From: Marisediminitalea oceani
GTDB taxonomy: Bacteria; Pseudomonadota; Gammaproteobacteria; Enterobacterales; Alteromonadaceae
Direction: 5' to 3'
Assembly: GCF_003731635.1 (NCBI RefSeq)
Contig: NZ_RCUA01000011.1
Coordinates: 1 to 62,241 of the forward strand
Length of the DNA stretch: 62,241 bases
Shown: positions 50,182-61,114 of the stretch, one piece after another
Layout: each line of letters begins with the position of its first letter
Position numbering within the stretch: the first letter of the stretch is position 1
Made by a program: the position numbers and the translations under genes
Notes under the pieces: model-generated
Database searches by the model: none
Seen by the model: the letters and a program-made list of their open reading frames with translations, nothing else
Told to the model about the DNA's origin: nothing

Positions 50182-51309
50182 TTAAGCCAGTGCATCCATA
50201 GCAGGGGTGTACTGAATACCCAACTGATCACCCAAAGCTTCAACAACCGCTTTATAGGTGACTTTACCTTCATGAACATTCAGGCCGTTCAACAGGTGGA
50301 TATCTTCCATCATGGCTTGTTTAGGTCCTTTGTTGGCCAGCGCCAAGCCAAATGGCAATGTTGCATTGTTCAGTGCCATGGTAGAGGTACGGGCCACGCC
50401 GCCAGGCATGTTCGCAACACAATAGTGAACCACGCCGTCGACGATATAAACCGGATCCTGGTGAGTGGTAGCTTTTGAGGTAGCAAAACAACCGCCCTGG
50501 TCGATAGCTACGTCTACAACTACAGAGCCTTTTTTCATATTGGCAATATGTTGCTCATTAAGCAGTTTTGGCGCTGCCGCACCCGGGATAAGTACAGCAC
50601 CAACCACCAAATCAGCAGACGCTGAATAATGCTCAATAGCATCAACCGTTGAGTACACGGTTTTTACCTGACCGTTAAAGATATCGTCTAACTGGCGTAA
50701 ACGTGGTAGTGAACGGTCCAGAATAGTTACATCCGCGCCAAGGCCTAATGCCATTTTAGCAGCCTGAGTACCAACCACACCGCCACCAATAACCAGCACT
50801 TTACCCGGTGCAACACCAGGTACGCCACCAAGCAGGGTGCCGCTACCGCCGTGGGCTTTTTCAAGATAATGCGTACCGGCCTGAACCGACATGCGGCCAG
50901 CCACTTCACTCATTGGTGCCAGTAATGGCAAGCCACCACGAGCATCGGTAACCGTTTCATATGCGATACAGGTAGCGCCGGATTCAATCAGTAACTCAGT
51001 CTGAGTTGGATCGGGTGCCAGGTGCAGGTAGGTATAAAGTGTCTGACCACGGCTCAGTTGCTTACATTCCTGTGGCTGTGGCTCTTTTACCTTTACAATC
51101 ATTTCCGCTTCGGCGAAAACCTGTTCAGCACTGGCAGCAATGCTGGCGCCAGCCTCAACATACATTTCATCGGTAAAGCCAATGGCGGTACCGGCATTGG
51201 TTTCTACCATTACCTTATGACCGTGCATCACGAACTCTTTAACCGCTGCCGGGGTTAAGCCTACACGGTACTCGTGGTTTTTAATTTCTTTTGGTACACC
51301 CACTAACAT
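50182..51309 (-). CDS. ald: Alanine dehydrogenase
   Basis: A 375-residue NAD-dependent enzyme interconverting L-alanine and pyruvate with ammonia. [14 protein letters not shown] near the N-terminus, catalytic His in YLHLAPD near residue 96, and the NAD loop [13 protein letters not shown] near 174. Divergent from lrp, and Lrp-type regulators commonly control ald, so local control is likely. Confidence 0.95.
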   Translation of the reverse strand: MLVGVPKEIKNHEYRVGLTPAAVKEFVMHGHKVMVETNAGTAIGFTDEMYVEAGASIAASAEQVFAEAEMIVKVKEPQPQECKQLSRGQTLYTYLHLAPDPTQTELLIESGATCIAYETVTDARGGLPLLAPMSEVAGRMSVQAGTHYLEKAHGGSGTLLGGVPGVAPGKVLVIGGGVVGTQAAKMALGLGADVTILDRSLPRLRQLDDIFNGQVKTVYSTVDAIEHYSASADLVVGAVLIPGAAAPKLLNEQHIANMKKGSVVVDVAIDQGGCFATSKATTHQDPVYIVDGVVHYCVANMPGGVARTSTMALNNATLPFGLALANKGPKQAMMEDIHLLNGLNVHEGKVTYKAVVEALGDQLGIQYTPAMDALA

Positions 51310-51442
51310 AGTTATCTCTGCCTGTTTAAATAATTGAGTTACTAATGATGCTAGTATATCGGAAGGTTTTAAAATATATCTGCTGTAGTTTTTTCAATGC
51401 CAGTGTAATATTCTTCTAAAATGGCCTTTTGGAGAATTTAAT

Positions 51443-51928
51443 ATGCTGGTAAAAACGCCCAAACACCTTGACAGAATAGACCGCAACATACTTTCGATGC
51501 TGCAAAAAGACGGGCGGATTTCTAACGTTGAGCTGGCAAAACAGGTGGGATTAAGTCCAAGTCCCTGTTTGGAAAGGGTAAAGCGGCTAGAAACCCAGGG
51601 CTATATAAAAGGCTATCATGCGCATCTGGATCCGCATCAGCTAGGCGCGGCCATGCTGGTGTTTGTCGAGATTACCTTAACTAAAACTTCGGTAGATATT
51701 TTTGCCGAATTTTCAGCTGCGGTTCAGCAGCACGATGATATACAAGAGTGTCACCTGGTATCGGGCAACTTTGATTTTCTGCTTAAAGCCCGGGTGGCTG
51801 ATATGTCGAGCTACCGCAAATTGTTGGGTGATACCTTATTGCGGCTGCCTGGCGTCAGTGCGTCACGCACTTACGTGGTAATGGAAGAAGTTAAAAGTAC
51901 CAATAGCCTGCGAATTAATACAAAATAA
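51443..51928 (+). CDS. lrp: Leucine-responsive regulator Lrp
   Basis: A 161-residue Lrp/AsnC protein: N-terminal helix-turn-helix (about 12-58, DRIDRNILSMLQKDGRI then LSPSPCLERVKRLE) and C-terminal RAM ligand-binding domain. Divergent from ald and upstream of ftsK, the E. coli lrp position. GGAG ribosome binding site. Global Lrp is most likely, but an ald-specific role is also possible. Confidence 0.92.
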   Translation: MLVKTPKHLDRIDRNILSMLQKDGRISNVELAKQVGLSPSPCLERVKRLETQGYIKGYHAHLDPHQLGAAMLVFVEITLTKTSVDIFAEFSAAVQQHDDIQECHLVSGNFDFLLKARVADMSSYRKLLGDTLLRLPGVSASRTYVVMEEVKSTNSLRINTK

Positions 51929-51955
51929 GGTCAGGATGGTATGATAAACTTTTGG

Positions 51956-51990
51956 GTCACCCGCTGAAGCCAGCCGCTTCTGTGACCCGG
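51956..51990. other. Stem-loop between lrp and ftsK
   Basis: GGGTCAC / GTGACCC arms enclose an inner GAAGC / GCTTC stem, making a long imperfect hairpin with no T-run. It may be a weak terminator of lrp or structure in the ftsK leader. Confidence 0.45.
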
Positions 51991-52059
51991 GTACGTGCGC
52001 AAAAATAAAACCAATGACCGGTGTATTAATAACAGCGGCAAAGAGAGATATTTAGGGAT

Positions 52060-54594
52060 ATGGTGCGACTTTCTGGCGTTCAACGCATATGGGAGACAGG
52101 TATTATTATTGCCTGTGCTCTGGCGTTCTTTTTATTATTGGCGTTAGCCTCTTTTCACCCGGGCGATCCGGGCTGGAGTCAGGCTGGCCTGCAGAACGAT
52201 GTCCATAACTGGGTTGGCCCAACGGGTGCCTGGACTGCCGATCTGTTCTTCTTTACCTTCGGCTATTTGGCCTATGCCACACCATTTTGCTGTGCGTTTA
52301 TTGGCTGGTTTGTTTTCCATAATATTAAAACCTGGCGGGAGCTTGACTACCTGACCATAGGTTTGCGCCTGATTGGCGCGATCCTGATATTGCTGGGCCT
52401 TACCGGCATCTTCAGTATAAATTTTGACGACCTGTTCAGCTTCACCGCTGGCGGCCTGATTGGCGATGTAATCAGCTCAGCGCTAATCCCTTACTTTAAT
52501 GTAGCTGGCACAGTACTGTTACTGCTGTGCTTCTGTTGCGTGGGCTTTACGTTGCTGACCGGCATTTCCTGGCTGCTTATTGTTGATAAACTCGGTGAAA
52601 GTACGCTGTGGATAGGCCGTAAATCCATTGCTGCGCCGCAAAAGCTGCTGGCGCTGAATATGCCTGCCTTATCGTTACCTAATAAATCGGCTGATAAAGA
52701 GAAAGACAGTGATGAGCTGAACATTACCAGTTTACGTGCCGAGCCACCTTCGGAAAAACCGGCGGAGAAAACGCCGCCTAAGCAAAGCCAACAGGTTAAA
52801 ACTGAACGCAGCGAACCAACATTTTCAATCCCTGATGAAATATTCGCCACGGATGACGACGAAGAAGACGATTTACCACCCTTTATTGTGGATACCGACG
52901 ATGGGGCAGGGGAGTCCTTTAGTGCCGATGGGCCCCGGTTTGTAAATGAAGCGGTAGCTGATCCGGCCGCTGAGCAGGCGACTACCACTGAGCCGAATAA
53001 AACGTCCTCGCCAATGCCACCACTGCCGCAACAGCCTGCTGCCAGAGGGGCGAAACAAATCCGGCCGCCACGTGGTGAGTCAGATGGTGATGAAGACATT
53101 GGCCCGATGCCATCGTTTGAGTTGCTCGACCGACCAGACAAAAAGGAAAACCCTATCACCCAGGAAGAACTGGATATTGTGTCCCGTCTGGTAGAAGAAA
53201 AGCTGGCAAACTTTAATATTGATGCCGCTGTTGTTGGGGTTTATCCCGGCCCGGTGATCACCCGTTTTGAAATTGACCTGGCACCGGGTGTGAAGGTAAG
53301 CAAAATCACCAGCCTTTCTAAAGATTTAGCCCGTGAAATGTCGGCCACGTCTGTTCGTGTGGTAGAAGTTATCCCGGGTAAGTCGGTGATCGGCCTTGAA
53401 TTACCGAATAAAAAGCGCGAAATGGTGCGCATGAGTGAAGTCATTGAGTGCGAAGCTTTTCAGTCGAATGCCTCGGCACTTACTATGGTACTGGGTGCCG
53501 ATATCAGCGGCGACCCGGTCGTGGTGGATCTTGCCAAAATGCCGCACTTGCTGGTAGCCGGTACCACCGGTTCGGGTAAGTCGGTGGGGGTTAACGTAAT
53601 GATCCTCAGCTTATTGTACAAGTCCACGCCGGAAGACGTGCGGATGATCATGATTGACCCGAAAATGCTTGAATTATCGGTGTACGAAGGGATCCCGCAC
53701 CTGTTGGCCGAAGTGGTCACCGATATGAAAGAAGCCGCCAATGCCCTGCGTTGGTGTGTGGGAGAAATGGAACGTCGCTATAAGCTGATGTCGGCTTTAG
53801 GTGTAAGAAACCTCAAAGGCTATAACGCTAAAATCAAGCAGGCTATTGCCGACGGTGAGCCAATTAAGGATCCGCTATGGCGTACTGAAGACAGCATGCT
53901 GGAAGAAGCGCCGGATCTGGAAAAACTGCCATCTATTGTGGTGGTGGTTGACGAATTTGCCGACATGATGATGATTGTGGGCAAAAAAGTAGAAGAGCTT
54001 ATTGCCCGGATTGCACAGAAAGCCCGGGCTGCGGGTATTCACCTGGTGCTGGCTACCCAGCGCCCGTCGGTTGATGTTATTACCGGCTTAATTAAAGCTA
54101 ACATCCCCACGCGAATTGCTTTTCAGGTGTCGAGTAAAATTGACTCGCGCACCATCCTCGACCAGCAGGGCGCTGAAACGCTGTTGGGTATGGGTGATAT
54201 GTTGTATTTACCACCGGGTAGTCCGGTACCTACCCGTGTGCACGGTGCGTTTGTCGACGACCATGAGGTACACGCCGTAGTTGCCGACTGGAAGAAACGC
54301 GGTGAACCGGAATACATCGATGAGATCCTTAACCCTGAGTCCACCGCTGAAGTACTGTTACCTGGTGAACAACCGGAAGGCGGCGATCAGGAAGTGGATG
54401 CATTTTACGATGAAGCCGTGGCGTTTGTTACCGAAACCCGCCGTGCATCGGTGTCCAGTGTTCAGCGTAAATTCCGTATTGGTTACAACCGCGCAGCGCG
54501 TCTGGTTGAACAAATGGAACAAAGTGGTGTCGTTACCCCCGCGGGCCATAACGGTAACCGTGAAGTGCTGGCACCACCGCCACCGAGAGACTAA
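52060..54594 (+). CDS. ftsK: DNA translocase FtsK
   Basis: An 844-residue protein: four or five N-terminal transmembrane helices (about 12-180), an acidic Pro/Ser-rich linker (about 200-360), the motor with Walker [11 protein letters not shown] near residue 505 and Walker [10 protein letters not shown], and the C-terminal gamma winged helix that reads KOPS. It coordinates chromosome dimer resolution with division. The linker is shorter than in E. coli FtsK (1329 residues), common in marine relatives. Confidence 0.96.
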   Translation: MVRLSGVQRIWETGIIIACALAFFLLLALASFHPGDPGWSQAGLQNDVHNWVGPTGAWTADLFFFTFGYLAYATPFCCAFIGWFVFHNIKTWRELDYLTIGLRLIGAILILLGLTGIFSINFDDLFSFTAGGLIGDVISSALIPYFNVAGTVLLLLCFCCVGFTLLTGISWLLIVDKLGESTLWIGRKSIAAPQKLLALNMPALSLPNKSADKEKDSDELNITSLRAEPPSEKPAEKTPPKQSQQVKTERSEPTFSIPDEIFATDDDEEDDLPPFIVDTDDGAGESFSADGPRFVNEAVADPAAEQATTTEPNKTSSPMPPLPQQPAARGAKQIRPPRGESDGDEDIGPMPSFELLDRPDKKENPITQEELDIVSRLVEEKLANFNIDAAVVGVYPGPVITRFEIDLAPGVKVSKITSLSKDLAREMSATSVRVVEVIPGKSVIGLELPNKKREMVRMSEVIECEAFQSNASALTMVLGADISGDPVVVDLAKMPHLLVAGTTGSGKSVGVNVMILSLLYKSTPEDVRMIMIDPKMLELSVYEGIPHLLAEVVTDMKEAANALRWCVGEMERRYKLMSALGVRNLKGYNAKIKQAIADGEPIKDPLWRTEDSMLEEAPDLEKLPSIVVVVDEFADMMMIVGKKVEELIARIAQKARAAGIHLVLATQRPSVDVITGLIKANIPTRIAFQVSSKIDSRTILDQQGAETLLGMGDMLYLPPGSPVPTRVHGAFVDDHEVHAVVADWKKRGEPEYIDEILNPESTAEVLLPGEQPEGGDQEVDAFYDEAVAFVTETRRASVSSVQRKFRIGYNRAARLVEQMEQSGVVTPAGHNGNREVLAPPPPRD

Positions 54595-54607
54595 CAGGAA
54601 GTCGTTT

Positions 54608-55222
54608 ATGAAATCATTGTTTAGCGGAGCTTTAGTCGCTCTGTCATTTTTCTCTGTATCTGCGCTGGCCGATGATGCCGACGCGTTAAAAACAAAGTTA
54701 GCCGGACTGGAGTCCTTCAAGGCTGCATTTACTCAGTCAGTCACCGATGAAAACGGTGAAGTCGTTCATGAAGCTACAGGTAATCTAACCATGGCCCGGC
54801 CGGATAAACTGCGCTGGGAAACACTGTCGCCGGATGAAACCGTGCTGATAGCCGATGGTTCGGCCGTCTGGCATATCGATGAGTGGGTAGAGCAGGTCAC
54901 GGTGATGTCACAGGCCCAGGCGATTGATAATAATCCTATGGTGTTGTTAACCAGTAACGACGACGCTACCTGGCAACAATATACGGTTAATGCAACCCAA
55001 CCCAACAGCTATACCGTTTCGGCAAAAGCCGAGGGCGGTCAGATCCGTACGCTGAGTTTAAGTTTTGATGATAAAGGCCTGGCCAACCTGATCATGCTCG
55101 ACAGTCAGGGCCAGCAAAGTGCCATTAACTTTAGTGAGCGCGAATTTAATACGCCGATTTTCCCTTCCGCATTTATTGCTGACGTGCCGGAAAGCTTTAT
55201 GGTAGATGACCAGCGCCCATGA
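54608..55222 (+). CDS. lolA: Outer membrane lipoprotein carrier LolA
   Basis: A 204-residue periplasmic chaperone with a signal peptide (cleavage after SALA, residue 20) and the LolA beta-barrel fold ([13 protein letters not shown], then [14 protein letters not shown]). It ferries lipoproteins from LolCDE to LolB. I chose ATG 54608, 13 bases after ftsK; the frame is open upstream but that part overlaps ftsK. It overlaps rarA by 4 bases. Confidence 0.95.
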   Translation: MKSLFSGALVALSFFSVSALADDADALKTKLAGLESFKAAFTQSVTDENGEVVHEATGNLTMARPDKLRWETLSPDETVLIADGSAVWHIDEWVEQVTVMSQAQAIDNNPMVLLTSNDDATWQQYTVNATQPNSYTVSAKAEGGQIRTLSLSFDDKGLANLIMLDSQGQQSAINFSEREFNTPIFPSAFIADVPESFMVDDQRP

Positions 55223-56534
55223 GTTTGTTTAGTCAGCAAACCTACGCGCCGCTGGCGGCCCGTATGCGGCCGGTTACTCTGGATGAATACGTAGGCCAGA
55301 GCCACCTGGTGGGGCCGGGCAAACCGTTACGCAAAATGCTCGAGTCGTCTCATTGTCATTCCATGGTGTTATGGGGGCCACCGGGCACCGGTAAAACCAC
55401 CATGGCAGAACTGATTGCGGTGTATACCAATGCGCAGGTGATAAAGCTCTCTGCGGTTACTTCCGGGGTGAAGGAAATACGTGCAGCCATGGATGAGGCC
55501 GAGCAAAATAAATCCATGGGCGAGCGCACGCTGTTGTTTGTTGATGAAGTACATCGTTTTAATAAATCGCAGCAGGATGCCTTTTTACCTTTTGTGGAGT
55601 CCGGGGTGGTAACCTTTGTTGGCGCTACCACTGAAAACCCGTCTTTTGAGCTTAACAATGCATTGTTATCCCGGGTTCGGGTTTATGTACTAAAAGGCAT
55701 TGATGATGAAGCTCTCGATGCGTTGCTCGACCGAGCTCTGGCCGATACTGAGCGTGGACTCGGCGAACGTAACCTGACCCTGGCTGACGATGCCAGAAAT
55801 GCGCTGATTGGTTTATCCGGCGGCGACGGACGACGGTTGTTAACCTATCTTGAACTGGCCAGTGATTTTACCAATGCATCGCAGATAAGCCTTAATGATG
55901 TTGAGCAGGCGGTGGGTGAAAAGGTTGCCAGTTATGATAAGCAGGGCGATACATTTTACGATCTCATTTCGGCGTTCCATAAATCCGTTCGGGGCTCTGA
56001 TCCCGATGCAGCCCTTTATTGGTATGCACGAATTTTAAATGGTGGCGGTGATGCGCTTTACGTGGCACGCCGTCTTCTGGCAATATCTTCTGAAGACATC
56101 GGCAATGCCGACCCACGGGCCATGCAGTTGTGTGTGAATGCCTGGGACGTATATCATCGTGTAGGGCCAGCAGAAGGTGAACGTGCGATTGCTCAGGCGG
56201 CAGTCTATTGCGCGCTGGCAGCCAAAAGTAACGCTGTGTATATGGCCTTTAGCCAGGCTAAGCAGGATGCACGGGATAAACCCGATTATCCGGTACCGGT
56301 ACACCTGCGGAATGCACCGACCAAGTTATTAAGAGAAATGGGCCACGGAGCTGAATACCGTTATGCCCATAATGAACCAAATGCGTTTGCCGCCGGAGAA
56401 TGCTATTTACCTCCGGAAATTGCTGATGCCCGTTATTATGAGCCCAGTGAACGGGGCCTGGAAAAACAGCTTAAAGCCAAACGCGACTACCTTGACCAGT
56501 TAAATAATCAAAGCCAACAAAAACGGAACGGCTA

Positions 56535-56535
<1 letters not shown>
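55219..56535 (+). CDS. rarA: Replication-associated recombination protein RarA
   Basis: A 438-residue AAA+ ATPase (MgsA family) acting at stalled forks. P-loop GPPGTGKTT near residue 54, Walker [13 protein letters not shown] near 101, and a C-terminal tetramerisation domain. The N-terminal [23 protein letters not shown] motif is typical. Coupled to lolA upstream and crcB downstream. Confidence 0.96.
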
Positions 56536-58218
<1,683 letters not shown>

Positions 58219-58233
58219 CTATTACTAAACTGC

Positions 58234-58261
58234 AAAGGCCGCTAAGTTAGCGGCTTTTTTT
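58234..58261 (+). terminator. Terminator after serS
   Basis: GCCGCTAA / TTAGCGGC stem with a very short loop followed by seven T residues on the plus strand. It lies between convergent serS and tusE and could also weakly act on the minus strand. Confidence 0.85.
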
Positions 58262-58604
58262 ATAAGCATTTTTTCGGTTTGGGCAAGCCAGCCAGCTTTG
58301 TGGCCTGTTTGGCAGGGCCTTTTGGAAACAGGCGCTGCAGATAGCGGCTATTGCCTTTATCCGGCCCGTACTTGGCAGCCATCGCCTTTACCAGAGCTCG
58401 TATCGCCGGGCTTGTTTCATATTCCAGATAGAATTCACGGACAAACAGCACTACCTCCCAGTGCGCCTCGGTAAGCTCAATACCTTCCTGTTCGGCTAAA
58501 AACGGCACCATATCTTGCTGCCACTGCCGGTAATCCAGAAGGTAACCGAGTTTATCAGTTGGGTATGTATGCCCCTGCCATTCAAACTGAAAGTTGTCGC
58601 TCAT
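58260..58604 (-). CDS. tusE: Sulfurtransferase TusE
   Basis: A 114-residue DsrC/TusE protein. The penultimate Cys in the C-terminal KPKKCL is the sulfur-carrying residue. TusE takes sulfur from TusD and passes it to MnmA for 2-thiouridine formation. Overlaps tusB by 4 bases. Last gene of tusDCBE. Confidence 0.94.
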   Translation of the reverse strand: MSDNFQFEWQGHTYPTDKLGYLLDYRQWQQDMVPFLAEQEGIELTEAHWEVVLFVREFYLEYETSPAIRALVKAMAAKYGPDKGNSRYLQRLFPKGPAKQATKLAGLPKPKKCL

Positions 58605-58864
58605 GGTAAGATATTAATCCACTGCTGGTGTTGTTGATGAAGTTGGCAGAGTTTATCAGATGATACGATAGCTTCCACAGCCACGCCTCGTTCGGCACAA
58701 TCGTTTTCCATTGCCATAACTGTAAACTCCGGAAAAGCGCTGCGAAGTGCATTAAACGCATATACACCGTCGCCACAACACACTACCACATCGGTTGCTG
58801 TGAGGCTTTTTAACAACGCCTCTGCGCTGCTATCAAGATGAAAAGAAGCGTAACGTACAAGCAT
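58601..58864 (-). CDS. tusB: Sulfur relay protein TusB
   Basis: An 87-residue DsrH-type subunit of the TusBCD heterohexamer. [11 protein letters not shown] near residue 31 fits the family. Overlaps tusC and tusE by a few bases, as usual for the cluster. Confidence 0.9.
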   Translation of the reverse strand: MLVRYASFHLDSSAEALLKSLTATDVVVCCGDGVYAFNALRSAFPEFTVMAMENDCAERGVAVEAIVSSDKLCQLHQQHQQWINILP

Positions 58865-59223
58865 TAAAAAGTTACCGTGTGATCAGATTGCGTTAATAAC
58901 TGGCGTAATGCGCTGGCATCAAGTAATTCCAAATCTTCCTCATCAATACCCAAATCGGCAACGGTCAGTTGTAATGCGGTTAAAGACGCCTGACATACGT
59001 ATACCGGCTCGATATCGTAAAAAGGTAATACCCGGGCCTGCTTTAATTGACTCTTGCGCGCTGCCGGTTGTTGATTTGCCAATAACTGCAAAACACCTTT
59101 ACCGCTGAATACCACCTGGCATTCATGACCGTAGTTGGTTGACGCCAGAGCAAACTCAATACCATCTGACGCTTGTTGGGAAGCGTAGGGTGCCTGGGTT
59201 AGTAATACTGTGATAGTCGCCAT
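58864..59223 (-). CDS. tusC: Sulfur relay protein TusC
   Basis: A 119-residue DsrF-type subunit. LTQAPYASQQASDGIEFALA near the N-terminus is diagnostic. One-base overlaps with tusD and tusB indicate coupled translation. Confidence 0.92.
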   Translation of the reverse strand: MATITVLLTQAPYASQQASDGIEFALASTNYGHECQVVFSGKGVLQLLANQQPAARKSQLKQARVLPFYDIEPVYVCQASLTALQLTVADLGIDEEDLELLDASALRQLLTQSDHTVTF

Positions 59224-59612
59224 TAAAATTGCACCAGCTTTGTTGAATTGTGCAGTAAGGTAAAAAATTCGCCCAGGCCCACTTGTTTAAACGGCTCAAA
59301 CAAATTGTGCTGGGCTAAGCCTGCTTGTTCGGCCTGTTCGGCATCTACTATCCCACGCTTACTGGCCGCTCCTACACAAACCAATAATGGAATAGCATGC
59401 TCTGTAGCAAGACTTTGCCATGCTTTAGTTAAATCAACTTCACTGGCAGAGGCATCCATAAGACCGTTGGCATGATAAACACCGGCCTGGTAAAAGAAGA
59501 TTTGATCGATACTCTGGCCTTCGTTGATGGCGGCACGGCAAAATGCCACTGCATCCAGACAAGCAGTTAACGATTCGGGGGAACTGGTGATTAAAACTGA
59601 AATTCGTTGCAT
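59223..59612 (-). CDS. tusD: Sulfurtransferase TusD
   Basis: A 129-residue DsrE-type subunit that accepts sulfur from TusA on a Cys in LLVCVGAASKRGI near residue 78. First gene of tusDCBE. The only Shine-Dalgarno-like sequence upstream (AAGGGG) is part of the hairpin that terminates the YccA homologue, about 13 bases from the ATG. Confidence 0.93.
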   Translation of the reverse strand: MQRISVLITSSPESLTACLDAVAFCRAAINEGQSIDQIFFYQAGVYHANGLMDASASEVDLTKAWQSLATEHAIPLLVCVGAASKRGIVDAEQAEQAGLAQHNLFEPFKQVGLGEFFTLLHNSTKLVQF

Positions 59613-59619
59613 AAAACAA

Positions 59620-59642
59620 AAACACCCCTTAACGGGGTGTTT
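59620..59642 (-). terminator. Terminator between the YccA homologue and tusD
   Basis: On the minus strand AAACACCCC / GGGGTGTTT with a 5-base loop, followed by TTTGTTTT. It ends the YccA gene, yet starts only 8 bases upstream of the tusD ATG and contains its likely ribosome binding site. Confidence 0.85.
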
Positions 59643-59663
59643 TCTCAGAACGTGCTGTGCCGA

Positions 59664-60332
59664 TTAATCATCGCCACCGAATGCACCCAGCAGTTGCAGC
59701 AGGGATACAAACAGGTTGTAGATGTTCAGGTACAGACCCACTGTGGCACGGATGTAGTTAGTTTCACCGCCGTGAATGATACGGCTGGTATCAAACAGAA
59801 TGAAACCAGACATCAGGAACACGATAGCCGCGTTAATGGCCAGGTGTACCGCCGGAACAGAGAAGAAAATGTTTGCAATCGCTGCAACGACTACCACCAT
59901 CATACCCACGAACAGGAAGCCACCCATGAAAGAAAAGTCTTTCTTAGTGGTCAGTACGTAAGCCGACAGTGCAAAGAAAATTAATGCAGTACCGCCAAGC
60001 GCCTGAGCAATCAGGGCAGGGCCACCGGGGATAGAGGCATAAAAGCTAAGCATGTAGCCCAGAGAGCCACCCAGCAGGCCGGTGAAAGCAAAGATCCAGT
60101 AAATACCTGAGGCAGAATCTGCTTTCTTGTGTACAACAAAAAGCGTGATGAACGCACCGATTGTCATAATCAGTGACGTGATAGGTGAAATGCCAATAGC
60201 CATAGTGACACCAGCACACACGGCACTGAATAACAGTGTCATGGCTAACAACATGTAAGTATTACGCAAAACCTTATTGGTTTCTAAAACCGAAGGCCTT
60301 GATGCACTAGTATACACCGAACGATTATCCAT
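59664..60332 (-). CDS. yccA: Bax inhibitor-1/YccA family membrane protein
   Basis: A 222-residue protein with seven transmembrane helices and the family tail segment SGFILFDTSRIIHGG. E. coli YccA modulates FtsH. I chose ATG 60332, preceded by GGAGGAAAC, over an upstream start that would add 30 residues. E. coli also has yccA beside tusE. Confidence 0.93.
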   Translation of the reverse strand: MDNRSVYTSASRPSVLETNKVLRNTYMLLAMTLLFSAVCAGVTMAIGISPITSLIMTIGAFITLFVVHKKADSASGIYWIFAFTGLLGGSLGYMLSFYASIPGGPALIAQALGGTALIFFALSAYVLTTKKDFSFMGGFLFVGMMVVVVAAIANIFFSVPAVHLAINAAIVFLMSGFILFDTSRIIHGGETNYIRATVGLYLNIYNLFVSLLQLLGAFGGDD

Positions 60333-60533
60333 TGTTTCCTCCAATAGGACAGGCAAAATTAAACAAAACCATATTACGTTATAGTTTAGTGCATTTGTAT
60401 GGGTTTTAGTTCCGTTTTTCAATAGGTAAAAGCTATCACCGGCGGGAATTTATGGTTTTTTTGTTGGCAGTAGGCAAATAATCGCATTTTTGCTTAAAAC
60501 TCAGCCAAACAATTCGTTTTTTAAAATTAACCC

Positions 60534-60561
60534 TTTACAGTCATAAAAATTTCATTAAGAT
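60534..60561 (+). promoter_or_regulatory. Promoter of the first tRNA-Ser gene
   Basis: TTTACA (60534-60539), 16 bases, then TAAGAT (60556-60561), 13 bases before the tRNA. The second tRNA-Ser has a homologous promoter with TATGAT. Confidence 0.75.
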
Positions 60562-60574
60562 TCGCATCACTTCA

Positions 60575-60666
60575 GGAGAGTTGGCAGAGTCCGGTTGAAT
60601 GCACCTGACTTGAAATCAGGCGAAGGGTCAAACCTTCCGGGGGTTCGAATCCCTCACTCTCCGCCA
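60575..60666 (+). tRNA. tRNA-Ser (anticodon UGA), copy 1
   Basis: A 92-base tRNA with encoded CCA. Acceptor stem GGAGAGT / ACTCTCC, anticodon stem CCTGA / TCAGG with loop CTTGAAA (anticodon TGA), long variable arm typical of serine tRNAs, and T-loop TTCGAAT. It reads UCA and other UCN codons. Confidence 0.97.
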
Positions 60667-60842
60667 TATTTAAGAAACCCGCATACGCTGCGGGTTTTTT
60701 ATTGCCTGTAGAAAAGTGATAACCCTTATTGTGAGGGTGAGAACCCCCGGCAGGGGTTTGACAAATCGACAGGATAGTCGATTTGCACAGCCTTCAGGCT
60801 GCCCTTAATTTATTAAGGGTGAGCGCCATGGACGGCGCGAGT
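60647..60842 (+). repeat. 196-bp tRNA-derived tandem repeat, unit 1
   Basis: The unit starts with the last 20 bases of tRNA-Ser (60647-60666), followed by a terminator hairpin (ACCCGCA / TGCGGGT, T6 at 60695-60700) and a structured block. Hairpins lie at 60742-60758 (AACCCC/GGGGTT), 60763-60784 (AAATCGAC/GTCGATTT), 60788-60801 (CAGCC/GGCTG), 60802-60819 (CCCTTAA/TTAAGGG) and 60823-60838 (GCGCC/GGCGC). The period to the next unit is exactly 196 bases. Confidence 0.93.
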
Positions 60843-60862
60843 GAATCCCTCACCCTCCGCCA
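60731..60862 (+). ncRNA. Putative rtT-like structured RNA closed by a tRNA 3'-end copy
   Basis: GAGGGTGAG (60733-60741) can pair with CTCACCCTC (60849-60857) inside the next tRNA 3' copy, enclosing five hairpins and leaving a CCGCCA-type 3' end. The result resembles a tRNA acceptor stem with extra arms. Being cut from the tRNA primary transcript, as rtT RNA is in E. coli tyrT, is an inference. Confidence 0.5.
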
Positions 60863-61038
60863 TATTAAAGAAACCCGCACACGTTGCGGGTTCTTTATTG
60901 CCTGTAGAAAAGTGATAACCCTTATTGTGAGGGTGAGAACCCCCGGCAGGGGTTTGACAAATCGACAGGATAGTCGATTTGCACAGCTTTCAGGCTGCCC
61001 TTAATTTATTAAGGGTGAGCGCCATGGACGGCGCGAAT
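60843..61038 (+). repeat. 196-bp tRNA-derived tandem repeat, unit 2
   Basis: Nearly identical to unit 1. Its tRNA 3' copy has one change (CTCACCCTCC for CTCACTCTCC), its terminator T-run is broken by a C (60891-60896), and its third hairpin has a T for C that still pairs as G-U. Two units in direct tandem. Confidence 0.92.
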
Positions 61039-61058
61039 GAATCCCTCACTCTCCGCCA
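60927..61058 (+). ncRNA. Putative rtT-like structured RNA, second copy
   Basis: Same five-hairpin block as the first. The outer stem now pairs GAGGGTGAG with CTCACTCTC of the following tRNA 3' copy through one G-U pair, so pairing is kept although the base differs. Confidence 0.45.
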
Positions 61059-61100
61059 TATTTAAGAAACCCGCACACGCTGCGGGTTTTTTATTGCCTG
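61039..61100 (+). repeat. Partial third unit with terminator
   Basis: A 20-base exact copy of the tRNA-Ser 3' end (61039-61058) followed by an intact terminator (ACCCGCA / TGCGGGT and six T). The array ends here and sequence diverges after ATTGCCTG. Confidence 0.88.
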
Positions 61101-61114
61101 AAACAAAGACGGTG

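Noticed and set aside
52491..53159. 222-codon minus-strand open frame antisense to ftsK
   Set aside because: Ser/Gly-rich translation caused by the repetitive acidic linker of FtsK on the other strand; no sign of real coding.
60783..61004. Open frame of 73 codons inside the tRNA repeat array, with related frames at 61037 and 62004
   Set aside because: They arise from the repeated RNA block itself, cross terminators, lack ribosome binding sites and have the same residues only because the DNA repeats. E. coli tyrT has a protein-coding claim (tpr), but nothing here supports translation.
60647..61100. tRNA 3'-end copies as attachment sites of an integrated element
   Set aside because: The copies are in close tandem (196 bases), there is no integrase or mobile gene in the region, and the intervening DNA is a conserved structured block and not cargo.
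60647..61100. CRISPR-like array
   Set aside because: The units are nearly identical along their full length with no unique spacers, and no cas gene is present.
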